The translations under genes were made by a program, and so were the position numbers. Shown here in pieces: positions 16,243 through 24,647 of a stretch of DNA of 32,368 bases (position 1 is the first letter of the stretch; every line of letters starts with the position of its first letter). Below the pieces are notes generated by a model, which ran no database searches, was not told the DNA's origin, and saw nothing but the letters and a program-made list of their open reading frames with translations. This DNA comes from Actinomycetota bacterium (lineage in GTDB: Bacteria > Actinomycetota > Acidimicrobiia > Acidimicrobiales > Microtrichaceae): contig CAUJEC010000231.1 in NCBI GenBank assembly GCA_963169245.1, forward strand, positions 1 to 32,368, given 5' to 3'.

Positions 16243-17364
16243 CTACTTGAGGAAGGATGGGACGTCGAAATCGTCGTCCGGCTCGAAGAGGGCATCCTCA
16301 TCGTCGTCCTGGGCGAACACGTCGGTGATCGACTCGTTCGAGTCGGTCCGCTTGCGAGGAGCGGTCCCGCTCGGTGCGGCTTCGCCACGACGTCCGCCGC
16401 TGCTCCTGCCGTCATCCCATCGCTCGAAACCTGCTGCTACGACGGTGATTCGGATCTCTTCGCCCATCTCATCGTCGATGACCGCACCGAAGATGATGTT
16501 GGCCTCGGGATGCGCTACCTCGTGGATGACCGAAGCCGCCTCGTTCACCTCGAAGAGAGTCAGGTCGGAGCCACCCGAGATGTTGAGCAGGATTCCACGA
16601 GCACCGTCGATTGCCGCTTCGAGTAGAGGCGAGGAGATCGCCTGACGTGCGGCCTGAAGGGCACGTCCTTCTCCGTTGGCCTTGCCCACACCCATGAGAG
16701 CACTGCCGGCGTCGCTCATGATCATGCGGACATCCGCGAAGTCGGTGTTGATCAGACCGGGGGTGGTGATCAGATCCGTGATGCCCTGCACGCCCTGGAG
16801 GAGGATCTCATCGGCGAGTCGGAAGGCGTTGACGACCGACGTCTTCTCGTTGGCGACAGTGAGGAGCCTGTCGTTGGGGATGACGATCTGGGTGTCGACC
16901 TTCTCCTTCAGGCTGTTGATGCCCTGTTCGGCCTGAACCGAGCGGCGACGTCCTTCGAAGAGGAACGGACGTGTGACCACCGCGATAGTCAGCGCACCCT
17001 GACTCTTGGCGATCTCGGCGACCACCGGGGCTGCGCCGGTACCGGTGCCGCCTCCCTCTCCTGCGGTGACGAAGACCATGTCGGCACCTCGCAGCACCTC
17101 TTCGATCTCTGAACGATGGTCTTCTGCGGCCTGGCGACCCACCTCGGGGTCAGAGCCAGCACCCAGACCACGGGTGAGCTCACGACCGATGTCCAACTTG
17201 ATGTCGGCATCGCTCATCAGCAGCGCCTGAGCATCGGTGTTGATAGCGATGAACTCTACGCCCTTGAGACCGGCGTCGATCATGCGGTTGACCGCGTTGC
17301 AGCCGCCACCACCAACGCCGACGACCTTGATTACGGCCAGGTAATTCTGCGGGTTGTGTGCCAT
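16243..17364 (-). CDS. ftsZ: Cell division protein FtsZ
   Basis: FtsZ is the tubulin-like GTPase that forms the division ring. The 373-residue protein has [16 protein letters not shown] at the N-terminus, the tubulin signature [10 protein letters not shown] near residue 103, [11 protein letters not shown] with the T7-loop region, and a globular domain ending near ITVVAAGF (about 310). A short charged linker and the conserved C-terminal peptide [11 protein letters not shown] follow; this peptide binds SepF and other partners. ATG 17364 has GGAGAGG eight bases upstream. It is separated from ftsQ by 241 bases without a confident gene, the only real gap in the dcw core, so a dedicated ftsZ promoter is likely there. 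The leader also has a small perfect hairpin. Confidence 0.98.
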   Translation of the reverse strand: MAHNPQNYLAVIKVVGVGGGGCNAVNRMIDAGLKGVEFIAINTDAQALLMSDADIKLDIGRELTRGLGAGSDPEVGRQAAEDHRSEIEEVLRGADMVFVTAGEGGGTGTGAAPVVAEIAKSQGALTIAVVTRPFLFEGRRRSVQAEQGINSLKEKVDTQIVIPNDRLLTVANEKTSVVNAFRLADEILLQGVQGITDLITTPGLINTDFADVRMIMSDAGSALMGVGKANGEGRALQAARQAISSPLLEAAIDGARGILLNISGGSDLTLFEVNEAASVIHEVAHPEANIIFGAVIDDEMGEEIRITVVAAGFERWDDGRSSGGRRGEAAPSGTAPRKRTDSNESITDVFAQDDDEDALFEPDDDFDVPSFLK

Positions 17365-17391
17365 CAGTCAGGCCTCTCCGGATTCCGAAAG

Positions 17392-17409
17392 GGGCTGATC
17401 GGTCAGCCC
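17392..17409 (-). promoter_or_regulatory. Perfect hairpin in the ftsZ leader
   Basis: GGGCTGA and TCAGCCC form a 7-bp perfect stem with a 4-base loop, 28-45 bases upstream of the ftsZ start codon and about 10 bases before its ribosome site. It could be an mRNA structure tuning FtsZ translation, or an operator dyad. No T-run follows, so it is not a typical terminator. Confidence 0.45.
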
Positions 17410-17605
17410 AATGGTGTGAAAACTACAGCCTCGCCGCCGCACGCCTCTACATACACCTGAGGTTTGGGCCTCAATATGGGTCTGCGCGGGCGATTGCGAG
17501 GAAGTCGCAGGAGGCGACACTACGGCCACATCGGGGTCATCGCCAAGGGAACGGACTCTCTGGAACTTTCGTGGCATCAAGGGATGTACGTGGCGAGAGA
17601 TGTTT

Positions 17606-18730
17606 TCAGTCACTTAGCTTGCATCCATCAGCCCGCCTAACAGTCGCACGGATCGGGTTTCTGACATCGATCTGTTCGAGACACTGCAGATCGACCTGTG
17701 CCAGGACCGACTCGACAGCGGAAACCTTTGCCGACATTCGTTCAGCAGGACCTAGTAGCACAGTCGACCCGTCTGTCAGGAGCAGTTTCAGGTCACCCTT
17801 GGAACCCATGTCAATCTGGCTGAGCCGCTGGCGTAGTGGTGCGCTCAGGTGTTCGCTCAGTCGAACCATCTCCTGGGCAGCGCCGGTCACATGCGATCCA
17901 ATGGCAGCGGATCCGTCCCCGATGCCATCGACGAGGCGACCATCGAGTCGACCGGCCACAGGGCGAATCCCATGCCTGTCGAGAATCGACTCCATCTTCT
18001 CATCGGTTGAGGCGAACTCCAGGATCCGTCCATTGCGTGAGACGAGCGCTGAGCCGGCAGCGACTTTGATCACAATGGTCGGGATCTCCTCGTTGATGGT
18101 CACCAACATCGTCGATGGGTAGCTGCGCCGAAGCGTTGCGAATGCAATCCAAGGATCGGCTCGCAGCGCGTCCGCTGCAGCGCTCGTATCCGCAGCGACG
18201 AGCGCTGACCCCTTCGAGAGACCAGAGATCCTCGTGATGTCATCGGCAGAGAGGATGGACTTGCCCTTGATGTCTATCGTGTCGATGTCGAAGAACGGTG
18301 AGAACAGAATCCCAGTGGTGACTGCCGCTGCCAGGGTCAGGACCCCAGCCACCTTGAGTCGTTGCCACAGGCGGTTCCGACCATCGAGGGAGATCTGTCG
18401 TCGACGCTCCAGCAGTTGGGGTTCAACCGAACTCCGGACCGGTTCACGTTTCCCGGTCGACTTCGAGGGAGCCCTCTGCGGCGGTTTCCCGGCAGTCGGA
18501 CGACGACGCTTTGGGTCCTGGGAAACGGGGTGGTTCTGGCGCTGCTTGGTCTTTCGGCCACCTGTTGGTGGGTCAGACGCTCTCGCTCGGTCCGACCTGC
18601 CGTTGGCGCGGCTGACATTTCTATGTCCGCCATCTCGGGGTCTGACATCTCTACGTCCGTCATTATTGCGGCCGTCGTCGCCGCGCCTGGTGCGTCCCGC
18701 CGCTGTTCGGTCGTCGACTTTGGGGCTCAT
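17606..18730 (-). CDS. ftsQ: Cell division protein FtsQ
   Basis: FtsQ is a bitopic membrane protein that links the cytoplasmic ring to the septal wall synthases. Residues 1-120 are a very basic, disordered cytoplasmic tail (Arg, Lys, Pro, Ser). One membrane helix follows at about 127-144 (VAGVLTLAAAVTTGILF), then the POTRA domain (about 148-216: FDIDTIDIKGKSILSADDI, then DPWIAFATLRRSYPSTMLV) and the beta domain to residue 374. The cytoplasmic tail is longer than in most FtsQ proteins. The start ATG 18730 overlaps the murB stop by four bases (ATGA), so it is probably translationally coupled. It is the last gene of the tightly overlapped part of the cluster. Confidence 0.93.
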   Translation of the reverse strand: MSPKVDDRTAAGRTRRGDDGRNNDGRRDVRPRDGGHRNVSRANGRSDRARASDPPTGGRKTKQRQNHPVSQDPKRRRPTAGKPPQRAPSKSTGKREPVRSSVEPQLLERRRQISLDGRNRLWQRLKVAGVLTLAAAVTTGILFSPFFDIDTIDIKGKSILSADDITRISGLSKGSALVAADTSAAADALRADPWIAFATLRRSYPSTMLVTINEEIPTIVIKVAAGSALVSRNGRILEFASTDEKMESILDRHGIRPVAGRLDGRLVDGIGDGSAAIGSHVTGAAQEMVRLSEHLSAPLRQRLSQIDMGSKGDLKLLLTDGSTVLLGPAERMSAKVSAVESVLAQVDLQCLEQIDVRNPIRATVRRADGCKLSD

Positions 18731-19746
18731 CGCTGATCCCGGACTTCGGTGGACTTGACCGCGGCGACGTCGCGTGAATCGAAACCCAACAGGACTGTCT
18801 CTGCATGGAGAGTGACCTGGTGTTCGGCCCGGACTCGTTCGACCACGGCCTTCATCAATTCCATGACGTCATCGGAGTTGCCATCGGGATCCACCTGAAT
18901 GAAGTTGGCGTGTTTGGTCGACACCTCGGCCGAGCCGATTCTCATACCACGACACCCCGCGGCGTCGATGAGTCGGCCCGCGGAGTCCCCGGGCGGATTG
19001 GTGAACACCGAACCCGCATTTGCTCCGCCGGGCTGATGTTCGCGTCGCCAGCGAACGATCTCCGACAGACGCCTCTCCGCCTCCTTGGCGTCACCGACCT
19101 CGAGATCGACCTCGGCTGCGACAACCAATTGATGCGACCGCAATGCTGACCGGCGGTAGCCGAGTTCAAGTTGAGCCGCGTTCATTGATACAGCTTCGCC
19201 TGTTCGCAGATCACACAGGTGGACCCTCGTCAGCACCGAAGCCAGGTCCGCGCCATGCCCGCCGGCGTTCATGCGGACGGCCCCACCCATTGATCCTGGA
19301 ATTCCAACCGCCCATTCAAAACCCGTCAGCCCCTGAGCGGCGAGGCGACGGGCGGAGACCGGCAGTGCTGCTGCAGCACCGATGAGAACCGTGGCGCGAG
19401 TCTGTGTCCGGTCAAGGATCTCCACTCCCTCGAAGTGTTCACCAAGTCGTATGACCAATCCGCGAACACCTGCGTGAGCAACAAGCAGGTTGGAGCCCTT
19501 CCCCACGACGTTGATCAGGCCCAGAGCCCGGGGATGTTCCTCAACAAGGGTGGAGAACGCTCGCGCCAGTCGCTGCAGTTCCTCAGCATCGTCGATCTCG
19601 ATGTAGATGTCGGCCGCTCCCCCGACCCTGTAGGTGCAAAGGGGAGCTAGAGAGACCTTCGATCGTGGTTGCAGGTCGACGGCTCGGAGCGCTTCCTCGA
19701 TTCGCTGGGTCAGGTCCGACTTACTCAGGTCGATCGATTCCATCAC
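18727..19746 (-). CDS. murB: UDP-N-acetylenolpyruvoylglucosamine reductase MurB
   Basis: MurB reduces the enolpyruvyl group to make UDP-MurNAc using FAD and NADPH. The 339-residue protein has the FAD-binding motifs TYRVGGAAD, VVGKGSNLLVA and GIPGSMGGAVRMNAGGHG, then YRRSAL, and the C-terminal GSVFTNPPGDSAGRLIDAAG with the catalytic Ser, followed by STKHANFI. The start is GTG 19746, overlapping the murC stop (GTGA); ATG 19743 directly after it is an alternative. It lies between murC and ftsQ, a known variant of the dcw order. Confidence 0.97.
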   Translation of the reverse strand: MMESIDLSKSDLTQRIEEALRAVDLQPRSKVSLAPLCTYRVGGAADIYIEIDDAEELQRLARAFSTLVEEHPRALGLINVVGKGSNLLVAHAGVRGLVIRLGEHFEGVEILDRTQTRATVLIGAAAALPVSARRLAAQGLTGFEWAVGIPGSMGGAVRMNAGGHGADLASVLTRVHLCDLRTGEAVSMNAAQLELGYRRSALRSHQLVVAAEVDLEVGDAKEAERRLSEIVRWRREHQPGGANAGSVFTNPPGDSAGRLIDAAGCRGMRIGSAEVSTKHANFIQVDPDGNSDDVMELMKAVVERVRAEHQVTLHAETVLLGFDSRDVAAVKSTEVRDQR

Positions 19747-21290
19747 GGCCCCTTGGAACCAGATCCACTGCCGTCGACCTCTCGACCACGAAGCATTGGA
19801 ATGACTCTGTCGGCAATCGTTGTCACGTCACCGGCGCCTAGCGACAGACACAGATCGCCCTCACGCAGGATGCCTGGAGCCGACGCCGGCCCAGCCAGTT
19901 GCGCGACGTCTGCAGACGCTGGCCAGTTGGACACTGGTCCTGCAAACACTGACCCTGCAAGCAACTCAGCAGCTTCGCTGAGCGTCGGTCGATACTCAAC
20001 CACTACCCCATCCTCCGCCGCGTCGATTGCGGCTGCAAGTGCTTCTCCGGTGATACCGGAGCGAGGCCGCTCACCTGCAGGATAGATATCGGTCACCACC
20101 AGGACATCGAGCGAGTCGAACGCCCTGGTGAAGTCCTCCCAGAGCGCCTCGGTCCGGGTGAATCGATGTGGTTGGAACACACCCACAACTCGGTTCCATC
20201 GTCCCGACGTGGCGGCCCCGATCACCGCCCGAAGTTCTGTCGGATGATGGGCATAGTCGTCGACGAAGTCCACCCCAGCGGCCCGTCCCCGAGCCTCGAA
20301 TCGTCTCGCGACCCCTCTGTATGACTCAAGTCCGGCAGCCACCAGACTCTGTTCAGAACCGAGGGCCTCGGCCACGGCAAGCGCTCCCGTAGCGTTGAGT
20401 GCGTTGTAACGTCCTGGAACCCAGAGGTCGAACTCGACGTGACCGTTCGGTGTGTCCACACCGACTCGGGTGGGGTCTGCAGAGACCGTGGGCTCGATGT
20501 AGCTCACGATCCGATAGTCCGCTCTCCGGTCGAAGCCGTAGCCGATCGCGTCGACATCGGAACGAAGCGCAGCGAGGGTTGGGTCATCCACACAGATCAC
20601 CCGAGGGCCATCCGTTTCGACGAGGAATCTCCGGAAGCCATCGACAAGGGATTCCCATGAACCCCAATAGTCGAGATGGTCCGGCTCGATGTTCGTGACG
20701 ATCGCAGCGGCCCTCGGCCCTGCCAGAAAACTTCCGTCGCTCTCGTCGGCCTCCAGAACCATCAGGCGACCGGGCCGATGACCTGCCGAGGAACCGAGGG
20801 AATGGACATGAGAGCCGATGAGAAAGCTCGGATCCAGCCCGGCACTGGTGAGCACCACGGCTGTCATCGACGATGTGGTGGTCTTGCCATGGGTCCCGGA
20901 GACCGACACCAATGGAGTCATTGCTGCCAGCAGTGGCAGAAATGACCTCCGGTTGAGCACCGGAACCGAGTTCTCCATTGCATCGAGGAGTTCCGGGTTG
21001 TCAGCGGACACGGCAGTCGAACGGACGACCAGGTCCGCGTTCGCGAGTTGACCGCGGGCGTGTCCGATGAATACGGCAGCGCCCCGTTCGCGCAGCGACT
21101 CGACGGTCTTGGATTCCCTGGCGTCGGATCCTGACACCCGATGACCCATCTCGAGCAGGATTGTCGCTATGGACGACATCCCCGCTCCGCCTATCCCTAT
21201 GAGATGAACCGATAAGGGACTGGAGAGATCCACTGCGAGCACATCGCCTGCAGCAGCGGACGCCCCGGAATCGGACTCACGCCCAATCAT
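19743..21290 (-). CDS. murC: UDP-N-acetylmuramate--L-alanine ligase MurC
   Basis: MurC joins L-alanine to UDP-MurNAc with ATP, the first amino-acid step of the stem peptide. The 515-residue protein shows VHLIGIGGAGMSSIA (N-terminal UDP-binding), the ATP loop VSGTHGKTTTSSM, EADESDGSF, NIEPDHLDYWG, and DDYAHHPTEL with GVFQPHRFTRT in the C-terminal domain. It is somewhat longer than the typical 460-490, with a polar leader of about 25 residues and an Ala/Pro-rich insertion near residues 450-475 before LSLGAGDVTTIA. ATG 21290 overlaps the murG stop by four bases. Confidence 0.97.
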   Translation of the reverse strand: MIGRESDSGASAAAGDVLAVDLSSPLSVHLIGIGGAGMSSIATILLEMGHRVSGSDARESKTVESLRERGAAVFIGHARGQLANADLVVRSTAVSADNPELLDAMENSVPVLNRRSFLPLLAAMTPLVSVSGTHGKTTTSSMTAVVLTSAGLDPSFLIGSHVHSLGSSAGHRPGRLMVLEADESDGSFLAGPRAAAIVTNIEPDHLDYWGSWESLVDGFRRFLVETDGPRVICVDDPTLAALRSDVDAIGYGFDRRADYRIVSYIEPTVSADPTRVGVDTPNGHVEFDLWVPGRYNALNATGALAVAEALGSEQSLVAAGLESYRGVARRFEARGRAAGVDFVDDYAHHPTELRAVIGAATSGRWNRVVGVFQPHRFTRTEALWEDFTRAFDSLDVLVVTDIYPAGERPRSGITGEALAAAIDAAEDGVVVEYRPTLSEAAELLAGSVFAGPVSNWPASADVAQLAGPASAPGILREGDLCLSLGAGDVTTIADRVIPMLRGREVDGSGSGSKGP

Positions 21291-22414
21291 CTGAGATTCT
21301 CGATCATCAATTGGGCCACCCGGTCAGCGGCGTCGGGTCGCGCGGTGGATCCCACAGCGGAAGCCATTTCGGCGAGTCGACCAAGGACTCCCTCGACCTC
21401 GGCGACCAGCCGGTCGGCGCTGAAGTCATCGTCGGAGACACACACCGCTCCCCCCGAGCCGACTAGTTCCATTGCATTGAATCGCTGATGATCACGGGTC
21501 GCGATGGGCAGAGGCACGAGGATGCCCGGAAGTCCCATGACGGCGAGTTCCGCCACCGTCGTTCCACCGGCACGACACACCGCCAGATCTGCTGCGGTGA
21601 ACGCCACGTCCATGCGATCCTCGTAGCGGACAGCGGTGTAGTGAAGAGCACCGCTGTCGAGCTGTGGGCGATCATCCCAATCCCTTGCGCCCACAACATG
21701 GTAGATCGCAAGGTCTGAACGGTCACGCCACTGGGATACGGCCCCGTAGATCGCCTCGTTGATTCGCCGTGATCCGAGCGACCCTGCGAAGACGAGTATC
21801 AGCGTTCGACCCAATGGGACAGAGAGTTCCTCCCGCGCTGTCGCCGGGTCACCATTCTCTGCTGCTTCGATTATCTGGTTCCGCACAGGGTTTCCGGTCA
21901 CGACAGTTCTTGGCAGATCAACCCCTTCGAAGGGCACTGCACACGCCTTGGCGAAGCGACCAAAGAGACGATTGACCGCACCGGCACGGGCGTTCTGTTC
22001 GGCGATGATCAGCGGGGTCCTACAGATGACGGCCGCAAGTGAACAAGCCGCACTGGCGAACCCGCCGAGACCGAGCACAACAGCGGGGCGTCGACGGCGT
22101 ATCACGCCAAACGCCTTGAACACCGCTGAGATGATCCCTGCGATCGACTTCACGTTCTGGAGGGAGATCCGCCGTTGTATGCCGCGTCCGGGAAGCAGCG
22201 TTATCTCGAAACCCGCCTCTGGAACGATGCGCGCCTCGATTCCTCTGAGCGCCCCAACGAAGTGGATGTTCTCGCTTGTGAATCCACGCGAGACAAGGGC
22301 CTGCGCGATGGAGATCCCGGGGATCACATGACCTGCAGTGCCCCCTCCGGCGATCAATACGCTCGTCGAAGACAACCTGTTCTCCCGGCCGGGCAGGTCG
22401 GGCTCGGCGCTCAT
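21287..22414 (-). CDS. murG: Lipid II-forming glycosyltransferase MurG
   Basis: MurG adds GlcNAc to lipid I on the inner face of the membrane, giving lipid II. The 375-residue protein has VLIAGGGTAGHVIPGISIA (N-terminal glycine loop), VLGLGGFASAACSLAA, IIAEQNARAGAVNR, TGNPVRNQI, FAGSLGSRRINE, and the donor-binding AVCRAGGTTVAEL with TRDHQRFNA. The track of this frame runs further upstream, but that part lies inside ftsW in another frame. ATG 22414 fits the family start and overlaps the ftsW stop (ATGA), like the other junctions of the cluster. Confidence 0.97.
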   Translation of the reverse strand: MSAEPDLPGRENRLSSTSVLIAGGGTAGHVIPGISIAQALVSRGFTSENIHFVGALRGIEARIVPEAGFEITLLPGRGIQRRISLQNVKSIAGIISAVFKAFGVIRRRRPAVVLGLGGFASAACSLAAVICRTPLIIAEQNARAGAVNRLFGRFAKACAVPFEGVDLPRTVVTGNPVRNQIIEAAENGDPATAREELSVPLGRTLILVFAGSLGSRRINEAIYGAVSQWRDRSDLAIYHVVGARDWDDRPQLDSGALHYTAVRYEDRMDVAFTAADLAVCRAGGTTVAELAVMGLPGILVPLPIATRDHQRFNAMELVGSGGAVCVSDDDFSADRLVAEVEGVLGRLAEMASAVGSTARPDAADRVAQLMIENLR

Positions 22415-23619
22415 ACCGGTTCTTTCGATACCGACATCAGGACTCCGACAGCGAGGAGACACATGATGAGAGAGGACCCACCCCGTGACACGAACGGCAG
22501 GGTGATGCCCTTGGTTGGTAGAACGCTGAGCGCCACACCGATGTTGATCAGAGCCTGAACCCCGATCCAGGTTGTGATTCCGAATCCGACGAAGCGACAG
22601 AATCGACTGGTTGACCTGATGGCCAGAACCAGCGCCGAGGCCATGAAAGCCAGGTACGAACCCAACACAAGGAGCGTTCCGGCGACTCCCAGTTCTTCGC
22701 CGATGACAGCAAAGATGAAGTCGGTGTCCGCCTCGGGCAGATAGCCCCATTTCTGACGCGAGGTTCCCGGGCCTGTGCCGAAAAGTCCTCCGCTCGCGAA
22801 ACCGATCTTGGACTGGTTCGCCTGGAATGCCTTGTCCGAAGAACTGTCGCTGTTCATGAACGCCGTCATCCGCTCGCCCCGGAATTCACCTCCAAACTGC
22901 ACAATGAGAACGACTGCGATGACTGCGACCGCACTGATCAGGGTCAACAGTCGCCATGGTGCACCGGCGAAGAGCAGCATCGTCATCGTTGTTCCGAACA
23001 ACAACAGGGTCGTCCCAAGGTCGTTGCCTGCCATGACTAGAGCACACAGCGAGAAGCTCACGATGAATATCCGCTTGATCGCGGGCCACGACACCAGTGG
23101 GCTCTCGGCATCGGCGATCGCCTTGGCAACCCACAGGATCAGAGCGAGCTTTGCGATGTCGGATGGTTGGAACGAGACGGGTCCGAGGTCGAGCCAGCGG
23201 AACCCACCATTGCGATTGGAGACGAGCGGAACCTCTTTGACCCCCACCTTTGTCAACAGCCTCGCGGCGGCGAGATACCCCTGCATGGCAAAGGCGATGC
23301 CGACCAGGACTGTTGCGAATGGCCCCTCCCAGAAGCGGCCCGGAAGTCTCCTCGCAAAGAGAGCCGCCAGGACTCCGACGATCAGATACGCGACCTGCAT
23401 TGCCGCCTCACCCCAACCCGGCCCGGTACCCTTCGCTGGCGAATAGACCATGGTCGCGGAGTAGACCATGACTATTCCCAGCATGCAGAGGATGCCGACG
23501 GAACCGATCAGGAAGAAGTCGACGTCTGGCCCACGATTGGCGACAGCAACCTTGGAGGGCTGAGTCTTGGCCCGACCGTTCTTTGCCGTGGTGGACCGCG
23601 GTCGCGTTGTGACAGTCAT
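22411..23619 (-). CDS. ftsW: Septal peptidoglycan polymerase FtsW
   Basis: FtsW is the SEDS-family glycan polymerase of the septum and works with FtsI. The 402-residue protein has a basic cytoplasmic leader of about 30 residues and about ten membrane helices. Family motifs include FLIGSVGILCMLGIVMVYSA, GFRWLDLGPVSFQPSDIAKL (family hallmark; Ser/Glu/Lys-type residues for lipid II), a large extracytoplasmic loop with the catalytic-region Asp in EADTDFIFAVIGEELG, and the C-terminal GITLPFVSRGGSSLI. ATG 23619 overlaps the mraY stop (ATGA). The usual upstream partner murD is absent. Confidence 0.96.
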   Translation of the reverse strand: MTVTTRPRSTTAKNGRAKTQPSKVAVANRGPDVDFFLIGSVGILCMLGIVMVYSATMVYSPAKGTGPGWGEAAMQVAYLIVGVLAALFARRLPGRFWEGPFATVLVGIAFAMQGYLAAARLLTKVGVKEVPLVSNRNGGFRWLDLGPVSFQPSDIAKLALILWVAKAIADAESPLVSWPAIKRIFIVSFSLCALVMAGNDLGTTLLLFGTTMTMLLFAGAPWRLLTLISAVAVIAVVLIVQFGGEFRGERMTAFMNSDSSSDKAFQANQSKIGFASGGLFGTGPGTSRQKWGYLPEADTDFIFAVIGEELGVAGTLLVLGSYLAFMASALVLAIRSTSRFCRFVGFGITTWIGVQALINIGVALSVLPTKGITLPFVSRGGSSLIMCLLAVGVLMSVSKEPV

Positions 23620-24647
23620 CTGATCCCCGCCAGTCTGACGAACTCCCGATAGAACAGCCCCAGACCAAAGGCAGTGCACGCTGCGGTCATCATCCAGAGT
23701 CGAATGATGACCGTCGTCTCGGGCCAGCCTGAGTTCTCGAAATGGTGATGTATAGGTGCGATCTTGAACACCCGCTTGCCGGTGGTACGGAAGCTGACCA
23801 CCTGGATGATGACCGACAGCGTTTCCATCACGAAGAGCGCTCCGACGATGGGCAACAACAGGACCGTGGATGAGCTGAGCGCCAACCCGGCGAGTGCCAT
23901 ACCAATGGCGAGTGACCCGGTATCGCCCATGAAGATCTGTGCGGGATACGCGTTCCACCACAGGAACCCCGCGCATGCCCCCATCATTGCAGCTGCAACG
24001 ACAGCGAGGTCAAGTCCCACGTTGATTCCATACAGTCCCGAGTATCGGAAGATCCAGTAGCCGATGATCACGTAGCCGGCGAACACGACGCCGGCAGAGC
24101 CCGCGGCGAGTCCGTCGAGGCCATCGGTCAGATTGACCGCGTTGGTGGTGGCTGTGATGAGGATGATGGCGAATATCGCCCAGGAGATCTTTCCGAGGTG
24201 CCAGCCGAGGTCGTTCCAATGAACGAAGCTGATCGTCCGATGAACGTTGGTACGCGCCAGAAGCACGAGAATGAAGCCGACCGCGATGATCAGCAGGCCC
24301 ACCGACTTTGCCGTCTTGTTGAGTCCAAGATTGCGTTCCTTGGAGATCTTGGTCCAGTCATCGAGGAAGCCCAGGAACGCTGTGGCAGCCATCGCTCCCA
24401 TGATGGCCAATCCGGTCCAACTGAACGTGCCGATGAAAACATTGGCTGTGAAATATCCGGCGAGCCCACCGGCGACCAGGGCAATTCCTCCCATTGTGGG
24501 AGTCCCTGCCTTGACCCGATGACCTTCGGGGACGTCCTCGTGAATTGGCTGTCCGATGTGTTGACGGCGAAAGAAGTTGATGAGGAACTGTGTTCCGAGA
24601 ACCGAGACCAAGGTCGCGGTTCCTGCCGCGAGGATGAGCGCGATCAT
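23616..24647 (-). CDS. mraY: Phospho-MurNAc-pentapeptide translocase MraY
   Basis: MraY transfers phospho-MurNAc-pentapeptide to undecaprenyl phosphate, making lipid I. The 343-residue protein has about ten membrane helices and the family's conserved polar loops: GTPTMGGIA, FLDDWTKI with the Asp pair, TNAVNLTDGLDGLA, IFMGDTGSLAIG and APIHHHFENSGWPE with the triple His. The length is normal. ATG 24647 overlaps the murE stop by four bases. Most dcw clusters have murF immediately before this gene and murD after it; neither is present. Confidence 0.98.
   Translation of the reverse strand: MIALILAAGTATLVSVLGTQFLINFFRRQHIGQPIHEDVPEGHRVKAGTPTMGGIALVAGGLAGYFTANVFIGTFSWTGLAIMGAMAATAFLGFLDDWTKISKERNLGLNKTAKSVGLLIIAVGFILVLLARTNVHRTISFVHWNDLGWHLGKISWAIFAIILITATTNAVNLTDGLDGLAAGSAGVVFAGYVIIGYWIFRYSGLYGINVGLDLAVVAAAMMGACAGFLWWNAYPAQIFMGDTGSLAIGMALAGLALSSSTVLLLPIVGALFVMETLSVIIQVVSFRTTGKRVFKIAPIHHHFENSGWPETTVIIRLWMMTAACTAFGLGLFYREFVRLAGIR

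Noticed and set aside
17358-18122. Plus-strand open frame of 254 codons across the ftsQ-ftsZ gap
   Set aside because: Mostly antisense to ftsQ, with Arg/Ser-rich composition typical of a shadow frame.
22415-22750. Longer murG start at 22750
   Set aside because: The region is ftsW coding sequence in another frame; ATG 22414 gives the ATGA overlap seen at other junctions.
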